A DNA stretch of 64,000 nucleotides from Streptomyces mutabilis (GTDB lineage Bacteria; Actinomycetota; Actinomycetes; Streptomycetales; Streptomycetaceae): contig NZ_BMTT01000020.1 of NCBI RefSeq assembly GCF_014649815.1, positions 28,720 through 92,719 of the forward strand, in the 5' to 3' direction. The position numbers were made by a program, and so were the translations under genes. This document shows, piece after piece, positions 12,275 to 21,596 of the stretch. Numbering within the stretch: position 1 is the stretch's first letter; each line of letters starts with the position of its first letter. Under the pieces are notes generated by a model. It searched no databases and was not told where the DNA came from. It saw only the letters and a program-made list of their open reading frames with translations.

Positions 12275-13693
12275 GTGACGTCCCGTATCCCGCGCGACTC
12301 CAGGCTCCGACTCGTCCGCCCGCGACCCCTGGCCGCCGCCCCCCAAGCGATGACCCAGCGGCGTCCGCGCCGCGCCGCGCCACGGCCCCCGGAGGGCACA
12401 CCCGCCCGGTCGGAGCTGGCCAGAATGGCACGCGCCGGTCTTGCCGACGCGGCCCGCGTCGCCCGCTGGGCCGACAGTGCGCTCGGCCGCGGCAGCGCGA
12501 CCGCCGACGGCAAGGCCACCCTCTCCGAGGCGACCGCCGAACGCGCGGCCCGGGAACTGGGCCTGACCCCGGCCGAGGTCCGCGCCGACTGGGACACCGC
12601 CCGCCTCGCCGGACTCGTCGAGGTGCACGGCGACAGTGCCCGCCCCGGCTGGCGGCTGCGCGCCTGGAACCGCGACGACAGCGCCGTGCTGCGCGGCTGG
12701 GTCGCCCTCTTCGACGCCTGGTCGCTCGCCCATCCCGAGCCCGCCGGGCAGGAGCCCGCAGCAGTGGCCGAGGTCATCTCCGCGATGCCCCAGGTGCTCT
12801 CCTTCCTGCAGCTGTCCGCCGGACCCGTGCCCGTGGCGCAGCTCCTGGACCTGCTGGAGCAGCGCGTCACCGAACTGCGCACCGAGCGCTGCGAGGTGCC
12901 CTACGGCCCCCGCCTCGAGCCAGGGACCCCGAAGCCCGCCGAGGCCGCACCGGTGCCGGACGCCACCGCCGACACCCCGCTCGCCCCCCTGCTCGACTGG
13001 GCCCTGCACGCCCTCGCCTCCGTCGGCGCCCTGACCTGCGGCGACGGTCACGCCACGCTCACCCCGCTCGGGAGCTGGGCGGTCTGGGTCAAGCTGGAGC
13101 AGATCTGCGTCGCCGCGCAGAGCCCCGCCGGCAACATCGAGCAGCCGGCCGAGGACATGCTCCGCGGCTGCGCCCGGCTCCGCCCGAACGCCGCCCGTGC
13201 CGAGTACCGCGCCTGGCTCGCCGCCCGCCCCGTCGGCAGCGCCGTCGCGGAGCTGATCGACGCCGCCCGCGGCGAGGACGCCCTGCTGCGCGGCCTCGCC
13301 TTCGACGCGCTGCGGGTCGTCGGCGCCCCCGCCGAGCCGGACGTCCGCGCCGTCGTCGACGAGCCGACGCTGCGGCCCTACGCCCTGCTGTGGCTGGCCG
13401 AGCACGACGGCGCCGACCCCGAGGACGCCCACCACGTCCTCACCCGTCGGGAGGCCACCTGGCTGTGGGTCGACACCGCCGCCGCCGTCGCCGACCACGG
13501 AGAGGCCCCGTTGCTCGTGCGGCACCTGGAGTCCGCGGTGCAGCCCACCGTCCCGGCCCTGCTCGACGAGGTCCGGGCGGTCGGGCACCCGCGCACCGTG
13601 CAGGTCCTGGTCGCGCTGGCCGCCGCCCACCCCGACCCCGCCCTGGCCAAGGCCGTGCGCAGGGCGGCGTTCCAGGTGCACACCGGGGGCTGA
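12275..13693 (+). CDS. Conserved streptomycete protein of unknown function
   Basis: With the GTG at 12275 the product has 472 residues; an in-frame ATG at 12350 (447 residues) or 12425 is possible. It is soluble, with no signal or membrane segment. Residues about 70-120 (ATAERAARELGLTPAEVRADW... LVEVHG) look like a winged-helix or HTH-type module. The C-terminal half (about 290-472) is made of repeated Ala/Leu-rich amphipathic helices such as LRGLAFDALRVVGAPAEPDV and TVQVLVALAAAHPDPALAKA, resembling HEAT-like repeats. I do not recognise the family, and a regulatory or scaffold role is only a guess. The next gene is convergent and ends 28 nt away. Confidence 0.8.
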   Translation: MTSRIPRDSRLRLVRPRPLAAAPQAMTQRRPRRAAPRPPEGTPARSELARMARAGLADAARVARWADSALGRGSATADGKATLSEATAERAARELGLTPAEVRADWDTARLAGLVEVHGDSARPGWRLRAWNRDDSAVLRGWVALFDAWSLAHPEPAGQEPAAVAEVISAMPQVLSFLQLSAGPVPVAQLLDLLEQRVTELRTERCEVPYGPRLEPGTPKPAEAAPVPDATADTPLAPLLDWALHALASVGALTCGDGHATLTPLGSWAVWVKLEQICVAAQSPAGNIEQPAEDMLRGCARLRPNAARAEYRAWLAARPVGSAVAELIDAARGEDALLRGLAFDALRVVGAPAEPDVRAVVDEPTLRPYALLWLAEHDGADPEDAHHVLTRREATWLWVDTAAAVADHGEAPLLVRHLESAVQPTVPALLDEVRAVGHPRTVQVLVALAAAHPDPALAKAVRRAAFQVHTGG

Positions 13694-13721
13694 GGGCGGG
13701 ACGCGGGCGTCGGGCCCGGTG

Positions 13722-14135
13722 TCAGGTGCGGATCTCGGGAGCGTAGGTACCGAAGCTCCAGATGTTCCCCTCCAGATCCCGGGCCATGTAGTCCCGCGAG
13801 CCGTAGTCCTGGTCGGTCGGGGGCATGAGGATCTCCGCGCCGTGCTCCACGGCCCTGCGGTGATGGGCGTCCACGTCGTCGACCACGACGTAGACCCCCG
13901 TCGTGCCCGCGTACGTCATCGCCTCGTCGAAGCGGCTGCCCGTGCCCTTCGAGCCGAGCATGATCGCGCCGTTGCCCTGGGCGAGCTCGGCGTGGGCCAC
14001 CGAGCCGTCCTCGCCCTCGTACAGGGCGAGCTCCGTGAAGCCGAAGGCCTGGGTGAGCTGGCGGACCGCCGCCTTGGCATCCGCGTACAGCAGCGTCGGA
14101 AAGACGCTGGGGCGGCCGCCGTCCATGCCTGGCAT
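13722..14135 (-). CDS. VOC (glyoxalase/bleomycin-resistance) superfamily protein
   Basis: A 137-residue single-domain protein of the vicinal-oxygen-chelate fold. It shows the N-terminal half FPTLLYADAKAAVRQLTQAFGF typical of PhnB/YjdN-like members. It also has VYVVVDDVDAHHRRAVEHGAEI and the terminal RDLEGNIWSFGTY that carries the usual metal-ligand Glu region. The start is ATG at 14133-14135 with GGAG 8 nt upstream. Without a clear first metal ligand, enzymatic activity is uncertain. The gene is convergent with 12275-13693. Confidence 0.88.
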   Translation of the reverse strand: MPGMDGGRPSVFPTLLYADAKAAVRQLTQAFGFTELALYEGEDGSVAHAELAQGNGAIMLGSKGTGSRFDEAMTYAGTTGVYVVVDDVDAHHRRAVEHGAEILMPPTDQDYGSRDYMARDLEGNIWSFGTYAPEIRT

Positions 14136-14335
14136 GCCGATCACTCCCTCGTGAGTCGGTGTCGGGGACCGGACGCCGCGAAGCTCCCGATGATCCGGAA
14201 GTCCCGGAACCCAGCCCTGCGGCCAGTCTTGCACCGCCCACTGACAACGCCCCGGACCAGCACGTCCGAACACGGAGCCCCGAACAGGGGGCCGCCGGAC
14301 GGCCGGGCCCGGGAAAAGCGCTTGCACAGCCCCGT

Positions 14336-14341
14336 TAGACT
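14336..14341 (+). promoter_or_regulatory. Probable -10 element of a leaderless promoter ahead of the ABC-F gene
   Basis: TAGACT fits the Streptomyces housekeeping -10 consensus (TAnnnT). An ATG begins exactly 6 nt after it (14348), the spacing seen in leaderless transcripts. A clear -35 was not found at 17-18 nt. Confidence 0.5.
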
Positions 14342-14347
14342 GGCCCC

Positions 14348-14371
14348 ATGGCCATTCTCCTCGCGCATTAG
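14348..14371 (+). CDS. Possible 7-codon leaderless leader ORF ahead of the ABC-F gene
   Basis: ATG at 14348 followed by codons for MAILLAH and TAG at 14369-14371. It lies 56 nt before the ABC-F start. It has no ribosome-binding site, but its ATG would be at or near the 5' end of the mRNA given the TAGACT element. Short leader ORFs that sense stalled ribosomes are known ahead of many ABC-F resistance genes. Whether this one acts that way is an inference. Confidence 0.4.
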   Translation: MAILLAH

Positions 14372-14427
14372 ACGGCGGGAATCCACCAGCCGACCGTCCC
14401 GCCACCCACCCGCCCAGGAGTCTGACC

Positions 14428-16024
<1,597 letters not shown>

Positions 16025-16026
<2 letters not shown>

Positions 16027-16074
16027 TCGAATGGATGATCCACTGCGTATGGATCATTCAGCCGATCCGTGATC
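16025..16074. promoter_or_regulatory. Cluster of five GATC sites, including a palindrome, just after the ABC-F gene
   Basis: Within 50 nt there are five GATC words, overlapping the ABC-F stop and its 3' flank. Two of them form a palindrome, ATGATCCA (16035-16042) and TGGATCAT (16050-16057). A sixth GATC lies at 16319 just before gbn. The next gene encodes the GATC-binding protein Gbn, so this may be an autoregulatory or nucleoid-binding site. That link is inferred. Confidence 0.55.
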
Positions 16075-16125
16075 CACCATCTGTGTGAGTTCTCCTCATC
16101 AGGAGGTGTGTCCTACACGGATTTC

Positions 16126-16160
16126 GCGGCCGGGCCCCCATTCACCGGGGGCCCGGCCGC
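16126..16160. terminator. Terminator of the ABC-F transcript
   Basis: Perfect 14-nt arms (16126-16139 and 16147-16160) with a 7-nt loop, about 100 nt past the ABC-F stop. GC-rich and without a T-tract. Confidence 0.8.
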
Positions 16161-16361
16161 GTCGCCTTGCTGACCTGGAACTTCGCCGGAAAACCCGTTC
16201 GGGTGTACGGACCCGATTCTCTGGAATCTCGCATTCCGTATGTGGGGACTCGCTCCTGTCGTCACAACCTTGTCTCATCGACCTTGCCGAATGGGTGGCC
16301 ATGTGGCGCGGGAGGGGTGATCATGAGGAGACCAGAGCGCACTTCCCATGAGGAGGCACGG

Positions 16362-16583
16362 GTGGCCGAGACTCTGAAGAAGGGCAGCCGGGTGACCGGC
16401 GCCGCGCGCGACAAGCTCGCGGCAGACCTGAAGAAGAAGTACGACGCCGGTGCAAGCATCCGGGCGTTGGCCGAGGAAACCGGCCGCTCGTATGGCTTCG
16501 TGCACCGCATGCTCAGTGAGTCGGGCGTCACGCTCCGAGGGCGTGGCGGGGCTACCCGGGGCAAGAAGGCCACATCGGCCTGA
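16362..16583 (+). CDS. gbn: Gbn, small GATC-binding nucleoid-associated protein
   Basis: A 73-residue basic protein (MAETLKKGSRVTGAARDKLA at the start) with an HTH of the form YDAGASIRALAEETGRSYGFVHRML (about residues 29-53) and a basic tail RGRGGATRGKK. In S. coelicolor the corresponding protein, known to me as Gbn (SCO1839), binds GATC-containing DNA across the chromosome and affects the timing of development. The GTG at 16362 has GAGGAG 6 nt upstream and gives the 73-residue form. An in-frame ATG at 16323, also with a good GGAGGGG site, would add 13 residues (MRRPERTSHEEAR). The cluster of GATC sites upstream is noted separately. Confidence 0.85.
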   Translation: MAETLKKGSRVTGAARDKLAADLKKKYDAGASIRALAEETGRSYGFVHRMLSESGVTLRGRGGATRGKKATSA

Positions 16584-16740
16584 CGTTCCGGGCGACCCCT
16601 CGGCTCCGAAAGTGAAGGTGGTCACCCGGTCGGTCGTCGGACCGTCCGGGTGGTTACTGTGCAGTCACTCAGCCCTGTCGTCGTAGGCGAGCCAGCCGGC
16701 GTACGACGGGGACGACGACCGTACCTTTCGGAGGCGCCCC

Positions 16741-17544
16741 ATGGCTTCGCCCGCCCACGACCCCGGTCCCGCACTCGACAAGGACGGCGTGCGGCTCACC
16801 GTCGACGACGCGATCGCGACGGTGACACTGACCAACCCGGCCAAGCGCAACGCGCAGAGCCCCGCTCTGTGGCGGGCGCTCACCGAGGCAGGCCGGCTGC
16901 TGCCGGGTTCCGTCCGGGTCGTGGTGCTGCGTGCCGAGGGCAAGTCCTTCTCGGCCGGGCTCGACCGGCAGGCGTTCACGCCCGAGGGCTTCGACGGCGA
17001 ACCGTCGTTCATCGACCTCGCGCGGGGCGGCGACGCCGAGCTGGACGCGACCATCACCGAGTACCAGGAGGCGTTCACCTGGTGGCGGCGCAGCGACATC
17101 CTGTCCGTCGCCGCCGTGCAGGGGCACGCCATCGGGGCGGGTTTCCAGCTTGCCCTCGCCTGTGACCTGCGCGTTGTTGCGGACGACGTGCAGTTCGCCA
17201 TGCGCGAGACCAGTCTGGGCCTGGTGCCGGACCTGACGGGTACGCATCCCCTGGTGTCCCTGGTCGGCTACGCCCGGGCGCTGGAGATCTGTGCGACGGG
17301 CCGCTTCGTCACGGCTGAGGAGGCCGTGAACACCGGTCTGGCCAACCTCGCCGTGCCCGCGGACCAGCTCGACGGCGCCGTCCACGACCTGGCCTCCGCT
17401 GTGCTGGCCGCGCCGCGCGACGCCGTCATCGAGACCAAGGCGCTCCTCCAGGGCGCCCTCGGCCGCGACTACGAGGCCCAGCGCGCCGCCGAACGCGCCG
17501 CCCAGGCCCGCCGTCTGCGCGACCTGGCGGGTCTCGGGGAGTGA
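16741..17544 (+). CDS. Enoyl-CoA hydratase/isomerase family protein
   Basis: A 267-residue crotonase-fold protein, expected to act on acyl-CoA thioesters in the cytoplasm. The oxyanion-hole elements are present: EGKSFSAGLDRQAF (about residues 64-77) and VQGHAIGAGFQLALACDLR (about 125-143). The catalytic-helix region ETSLGLVPDLTGTHPL has Glu near residue 158, but the second Glu of classic hydratases is not obvious. The reaction is therefore uncertain (hydratase, isomerase or hydrolase). The start is ATG at 16741 with GGAGG 7 nt upstream. It appears monocistronic. Confidence 0.9.
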   Translation: MASPAHDPGPALDKDGVRLTVDDAIATVTLTNPAKRNAQSPALWRALTEAGRLLPGSVRVVVLRAEGKSFSAGLDRQAFTPEGFDGEPSFIDLARGGDAELDATITEYQEAFTWWRRSDILSVAAVQGHAIGAGFQLALACDLRVVADDVQFAMRETSLGLVPDLTGTHPLVSLVGYARALEICATGRFVTAEEAVNTGLANLAVPADQLDGAVHDLASAVLAAPRDAVIETKALLQGALGRDYEAQRAAERAAQARRLRDLAGLGE

Positions 17545-17579
17545 CCGGGCCCAGCGACGCACCGCAGTAGCCGGGCCGG

Positions 17580-18347
17580 TCAGTCGACCGCCGTCACCAG
17601 TACCGCCACCGACGGGCGGTCCGGCAGGGCTTCGGTCACCGCAGTGCGGACCTGCCGGGCCACCTCCAAGGCGCGGTGGTCCGCACGCACCGCCAGTTCC
17701 ACCCGGACGTGCCGGCGCGGCGGGGCGGACTCCTGCGGCAGTTCCGTGATGTCCACCGGACGGCCCAGCGTCGCCGTCAGCCGGGACACGCCCGGGACGG
17801 CCAGCGCCGCGCCGGCCGCACGGCCGGCGTCGCCCTCACCCCGGTCGGGCCCCGGACGCGGCCGGGGGCCAGGCCCGGGAGCGGAATCCGCTGCCGGACC
17901 CGAACGCGGTTCCGGAGCCGGTTCCCGCGGTTCCGGAGCCAGTTCGGGCTCGGTGTCCAGGAGGGCCGTCACCCGCAGGTCCACGTCCGTCACCGTCAGG
18001 CCCAGCTCGTGCCCCGCCGTCGCCAGAGCGGCCCGCAGGCGGTCGGCCGCCACCGGCAACGGCTCCGCGGTCATCGCCGCGAAGTCGGCGGTCACCCGCA
18101 GCGGTCCGGGCGGCAGGGCACTCGGCGGTGACGGCACGGCCGGTTCCCACGCGTCCCCGGGATCGGCGGGCGCCACGCGCAGACCTTCCAGGCGTACTCC
18201 CGCCACGGCCCCGGCGGCGGCCATCAGTACCTCGCGGACCGCGCGCTCGGCGATCCACGCGCCGTCCCGCGGCCCGCCCAGCGGCAGCAGCCTGCCGAGC
18301 CCCAACTGTTCCCGCACCGCCCGTGTCAACCGGTCCGCCGTCGTCAT
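17580..18347 (-). CDS. Asp23-associated conserved protein, divergent from the envelope-stress operon
   Basis: A 255-residue protein with an ATG at 18345-18347 preceded by GGAGG. The two ends are conserved-looking: residues 1-110 (AERAVREVLMAAAGAVAGVRLEGLRV) and the last 60 (VPGVSRLTATLGRP... HVRVELAVRADHRALEVARQVRTAVTEAL). The latter resembles the beta-strand pattern of Asp23/Gls24 domains. They are joined by a Pro/Glu/Arg-rich spacer (EPELAPEPREPAPEP and following). No signal or membrane segment. It diverges from five Asp23/AmaP-type genes across 88 nt and probably works with them. The precise role is unknown. Confidence 0.75.
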   Translation of the reverse strand: MTTADRLTRAVREQLGLGRLLPLGGPRDGAWIAERAVREVLMAAAGAVAGVRLEGLRVAPADPGDAWEPAVPSPPSALPPGPLRVTADFAAMTAEPLPVAADRLRAALATAGHELGLTVTDVDLRVTALLDTEPELAPEPREPAPEPRSGPAADSAPGPGPRPRPGPDRGEGDAGRAAGAALAVPGVSRLTATLGRPVDITELPQESAPPRRHVRVELAVRADHRALEVARQVRTAVTEALPDRPSVAVLVTAVD

Positions 18348-18435
18348 TCCTCCAGCCTGCCGCATCCCTGGCGCGCGATCGCGCAACCTTGCTTACGGTG
18401 GTCGAAGAAGGTCGGACCGGGAAAGGACTGCGGCG

Positions 18436-18903
18436 ATGAGTGACCTGACGGAGAAGGACACGCCCGAGACCGGGGCCCAGCGAGCGCAAGGAGTCCGGCG
18501 CGGTGGGGGAGCCCCCGGCGAGCGGGGCCGCACCACCATCGCCGACGGCGTCGTGGAGAAGATCACCGGAATGGCGGCACGCGACGTCGCCGGTGTGCAC
18601 GCCATGGGCAGCGGCATGTCCCGCACCTTCGGCGCCATGCGCGACCGGGTGCCCGGCGGGGCCAAGTCGGGGGTGACCCGTGGTGTCAAGGCCGAGGTCG
18701 GTGAGAAGCAGACCGCGCTCGATCTCGAGATCGTCGTGGAATACGGCGTGTCGATCTTGGACGTGGCCCGCGATGTGCGGGAGAACGTGGTGGCGGCGGT
18801 GGAGCGGATGACCGGCCTGGAGGTCGTCGAGGTCAACATCGCGGTCAGCGACGTGAAGCTGCCCGATGAGGAGGACGAGGAGCCGGAGCCTCGGATCAAG
18901 TGA
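18436..18903 (+). CDS. Asp23/Gls24 family envelope stress response protein
   Basis: A 155-residue cytoplasmic protein. After a charged N-terminal tail comes the Asp23 domain (about residues 35-140): TTIADGVVEKITGMAARDV, GVKAEVGEKQTALDLEIVVEYG and VVAAVERMTGLEVVEVNIAVSDV. It ends with an acidic tail. In Staphylococcus, Asp23 coats the inner membrane through the anchor AmaP and its loss triggers a cell-wall stress response. The same function is inferred here. It is the first gene of a five-gene unit; 28 nt separate it from the next. Confidence 0.9.
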   Translation: MSDLTEKDTPETGAQRAQGVRRGGGAPGERGRTTIADGVVEKITGMAARDVAGVHAMGSGMSRTFGAMRDRVPGGAKSGVTRGVKAEVGEKQTALDLEIVVEYGVSILDVARDVRENVVAAVERMTGLEVVEVNIAVSDVKLPDEEDEEPEPRIK

Positions 18904-18931
18904 CGTGGACGCGGACTGAGGGGAGCGCACC

Positions 18932-19117
18932 ATGAGCATGGCCGTGGTCGGCCTGATCGCCGGCATGGCGCTGGGTTTCGCGGGGTATTTCGGCGGTTTC
19001 GGCGCCTTCCTGCTGGTGGCGGCCCTGGGAGCCGTCGGGTTCGTCGTGGGTCGCCTGCTGGAGAGCGACATGGACCTCGGTGACCTCTTCCGCTCCCGCG
19101 ACGACCGGCGGCGGTGA
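18932..19117 (+). CDS. Small membrane protein, DUF2273-like, of the Asp23 operon
   Basis: A 61-residue protein with two Gly/Ala-rich membrane helices (about residues 3-20 and 22-42), then a charged tail LLESDMDLGDLFRSRDDRRR. This is the layout of the small DUF2273 protein found with amaP and asp23 in Gram-positive genomes. The start is ATG at 18932. Its stop overlaps the next gene's GTG (GTGA). Confidence 0.82.
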   Translation: MSMAVVGLIAGMALGFAGYFGGFGAFLLVAALGAVGFVVGRLLESDMDLGDLFRSRDDRRR

Positions 19118-19497
19118 CCGACGTGAGCGGTGGGGCCGGCGAGCTCCTCGAACCCCTGACCGTCGTACCGCCGGGCGAGCGCGGAGCCACGCGGATCGCC
19201 GACCGGGTCGTCGCCAAGGTCGCCGCGCGAGCGGCGCGCGAGGCGGTCGGCCCGCTTCACCCGGACGCGGCACGCCCGTACGCCACCGTCGTCGTCCACC
19301 GCGACACCGCCCACGTCCAGGTCCATCTCGAACTTGACTATCCGTGCGACATCGGCGCCCGCTGCGGGCAGGTGCGTCACCAAGTCGTCCAGCGGGTACG
19401 TGCGCTGGTGGGCATGGCGGTGCCGGAGGTCGCCGTCCAGGTGGAGCGGCTGCACCTGGCGGCGGAGTACGGCGCGAGGCAGCGGAGGACGCGATGA
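19114..19497 (+). CDS. Second Asp23-family protein of the operon
   Basis: A 127-residue protein. After 18 residues, GERGATRIADRVVAKVAARAARE matches the first half of the Asp23 domain. YATVVVHRDTAHVQVHLELDY and VRALVGMAVPEVAVQVERLHL form the later strands. It is shorter and more divergent than the protein at 18436. GTG start in a GTGA overlap with the preceding stop, and ATGA overlap with the following gene, so coupled translation is likely. It may form mixed Asp23 polymers, which is inferred. Confidence 0.82.
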   Translation: MTDVSGGAGELLEPLTVVPPGERGATRIADRVVAKVAARAAREAVGPLHPDAARPYATVVVHRDTAHVQVHLELDYPCDIGARCGQVRHQVVQRVRALVGMAVPEVAVQVERLHLAAEYGARQRRTR

Positions 19498-20156
19498 GCG
19501 AGCCCCAGGGCACGGAGGGCAGCACCCGGCGGCTGCCCGTCATGGAGCCCGTCACCGAGCAGGAGGCGCCCGGCAGCGGCCCCCCGCGGCCCGGCCCCGA
19601 CACCGCCGGCGGCGCGGCCGGCCGCTTCTGGTCCGCGCGCCGCGTGCCCGCGGGCATCGTCGCCCTGCTGGTCCTGCTTCTCGCGGGCGCCTTCCTCTAC
19701 GACATCGCCGCCGTGCGCACCGGCCGCTCCGCCCTCGGCCCGCGCCGCGAACTGGCCCGCCTGCTCGCCGAGCGGCCCCTCGACGACACATGGGTCCTGG
19801 TCGGTGCGGGAGTCGCCGCGGCCCTCGGGTTCTGGTCGCTCGTCCTCGCCCTCACCCCCGGCCTGCGCAAGGTGCTGCCGATGCGACGCACCCTCCCGGA
19901 CGTCCGCGCCGGCCTCCATCGGGACGCCGCCGCCACGGTGCTGCGCGACCGGGCCATGGAGGTCGCCGGGGTGCAGTCGGCACGCGTGCGGATGCGCCGA
20001 CGCAAGGCCCGCGTGCGTGCGCTGTCCCACTTCCGAGAGCTGGACGACGTACGGACCGACCTGGACGGCGTGCTCGACGACGCGGTGCGCGGGCTGGGGC
20101 TGGCCCGGCCGCCCGCCGTGTCCGTCAGGGTGGCGCGCCCCGGAAGGAAGGGGTGA
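19494..20156 (+). CDS. DUF6286-type membrane protein of the Asp23 operon
   Basis: A 220-residue protein with about 45 residues of Pro/Gly/Glu-rich cytoplasmic sequence. Two transmembrane helices follow (about 50-70, GIVALLVLLLAGAFLYDI; and 99-120, GAGVAAALGFWSLVLAL). The cytoplasmic domain (about 125-215) has the AATVLRDRAMEVAGVQSARVRMRRRKARV pattern, which resembles the C-terminal half of AmaP. It is likely a second membrane anchor for Asp23 proteins. The ATG at 19494 overlaps the preceding stop. DUF number from memory. Confidence 0.78.
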   Translation: MSEPQGTEGSTRRLPVMEPVTEQEAPGSGPPRPGPDTAGGAAGRFWSARRVPAGIVALLVLLLAGAFLYDIAAVRTGRSALGPRRELARLLAERPLDDTWVLVGAGVAAALGFWSLVLALTPGLRKVLPMRRTLPDVRAGLHRDAAATVLRDRAMEVAGVQSARVRMRRRKARVRALSHFRELDDVRTDLDGVLDDAVRGLGLARPPAVSVRVARPGRKG

Positions 20157-20740
20157 GGGCGGTGCTCAGGACCGTCGACCGTGCGCTGCTGGGACTGGTG
20201 GGCCTGATTCTGCTCGCCCTCGGCGGCTCGGTGCTGGCCATCGGCTTCGGTGCCCCCGCGCCCTCCTGGTGGCTGCACCGGGGGCCGCACGACGTGCTGC
20301 TCAGCACCGCCGAGCGGACCAGATGGCGGGAGGCGGGCTGGTGGTGGCCGGTCGTCATCGCCGCGCTCGCCGTGGTACTGCTGCTCGCCCTGTGGTGGCT
20401 GGTGGCCGTGCTGCGTCGCCGCCGGCTCACCGAGGTGCTCGTCGACACCGGTGACGGCGAGGGGGCGGCGCTGCGCGGCCGGGCCCTGGAAGCCGTCATC
20501 GCCCAGGAGGCGGACCGCGTGGACGGGGTCGATCGGGCCAAGGTCCGGCTCACCGGCCGCCGCGCCTCGCCGACGGCCCGCGTCCGTCTTCTCCTGGCCC
20601 CCCACGTGGACCCCGGCACCGCCCTGGCCGATCTCACCGCCCACGCCCTGACCCACGCCCGCACCTCGGCGAACCTCGCGGCCCTCCCGGCCGAGGTCCA
20701 GCTGCGTGGCGTCAAGCACGGGGCCGAGCGGGTCAGCTGA
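20153..20740 (+). CDS. amaP: AmaP-like alkaline-shock membrane anchor protein
   Basis: A 195-residue protein with two transmembrane helices (about residues 9-31, LLGLVGLILLALGGSVLAIG; and 63-87, VVIAALAVVLLLALWWLVAVL). The cytoplasmic domain (about 95-190: GAALRGRALEAVIAQEADRVDGVDRAKVRL...) is the AmaP arrangement that tethers Asp23 to the membrane. The GTG at 20153 was chosen because it overlaps the previous stop (GTGA) behind GGAAGG. The GTG at 20162 would remove three residues. Last gene of the unit. Confidence 0.8.
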   Translation: MRAVLRTVDRALLGLVGLILLALGGSVLAIGFGAPAPSWWLHRGPHDVLLSTAERTRWREAGWWWPVVIAALAVVLLLALWWLVAVLRRRRLTEVLVDTGDGEGAALRGRALEAVIAQEADRVDGVDRAKVRLTGRRASPTARVRLLLAPHVDPGTALADLTAHALTHARTSANLAALPAEVQLRGVKHGAERVS

Positions 20741-20836
20741 CCGCCCGCGGACAGGGCGGCCGTCACCTCGACGCCGGCGGGCGATGTCGCTCGGATCCAG
20801 CCGAGCCGGGCCGGCCTGATCCGAACGGCGCCGCGG

Positions 20837-21592
20837 CTAGAACCCGTGCCGTACCCCGCCGTCCACCGGCAGCATCACGCCCGTCACGTACGAGGCCGCG
20901 GGGGACAGCAGGAACGCCGCCGCCCGGCCGAACTCCTCCGGGGCGCCGTAGCGGCGCAGCGGGACGCGGGACTCGGCCGCCGCCCTGGTCGCCTCCGGGT
21001 CGGCGGACATGCCGTCCAGCTCGCGCACCCGGTCGGTGTCGATGCGACCGGGCAGCAGGCCGACGACGCGGATGCCGCGCGGGCCCATTTCGTCGGCGAG
21101 GGACTTGGCGAAGCCCGCCAGGCCGGGCCGCAGGCCGTTGGAGATGGTCAGGCCGGGGATCGGCTCGTGCACCGAGCCCGACAGCACGAAGCCGATGACA
21201 CCGCCGTCCTCCAGTGCGGCCGCCGCCGTCCGGGCCAGCCGTACCGCGCCCAGGAACACCGACTCGAAAGCCGCCTGCCACTGGTCGTCGGTGTTGTCGG
21301 CGACGAACCCGGGCGGCGGCCCGCCCACGCTGATCAGTACGCCGTCGAAGCGGCCGAAGCGCTCACGGGCGGTGGCGACCAGCCGGTCGGCGGCCTGGGG
21401 ATCGGCGTTGTCGGCGGCCACTCCCACCGCGTCCGGGCCCAGTGCCGCAGCCGCCTCCACGGCCGTCTTCTCGTCCCGCCCCGTGAGGACCACCTTCGCA
21501 CCGTCGGCGACCAGCTCGCGCGCGGCGGCGTTGCCCAGCCCCCGGGTGGCTCCCGTGACGACGTACACCCGGTCCTTCAGTCCAAGATCCAT
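20837..21592 (-). CDS. Short-chain dehydrogenase/reductase family protein lacking the usual catalytic Tyr and Lys
   Basis: A 251-residue Rossmann-fold protein. The nucleotide-binding motif TGATRGLG (residues 13-20) and DNADP are present, and it ends VTGVMLPVDGG like FabG-type SDRs. The catalytic Ser region is SGSVHEP, but the expected YxxxK is replaced by ISNGLRPGLAG (about residues 168-178), so the proton-donor Tyr and the Lys are not in place. It may be an inactive or altered reductase, or use another mechanism. Overlap with no neighbour; GH15 lies 4 nt upstream on the same strand, so cotranscription is likely. Confidence 0.88.
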   Translation of the reverse strand: MDLGLKDRVYVVTGATRGLGNAAARELVADGAKVVLTGRDEKTAVEAAAALGPDAVGVAADNADPQAADRLVATARERFGRFDGVLISVGGPPPGFVADNTDDQWQAAFESVFLGAVRLARTAAAALEDGGVIGFVLSGSVHEPIPGLTISNGLRPGLAGFAKSLADEMGPRGIRVVGLLPGRIDTDRVRELDGMSADPEATRAAAESRVPLRRYGAPEEFGRAAAFLLSPAASYVTGVMLPVDGGVRHGF

Positions 21593-21596
21593 GCCC

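Noticed and set aside
16222-16236. Inverted repeat GGAAT-CTCGC-ATTCC upstream of gbn
   Set aside because: The arms are only 5 nt and no further copy or promoter relation was seen, so it was not reported as a site.
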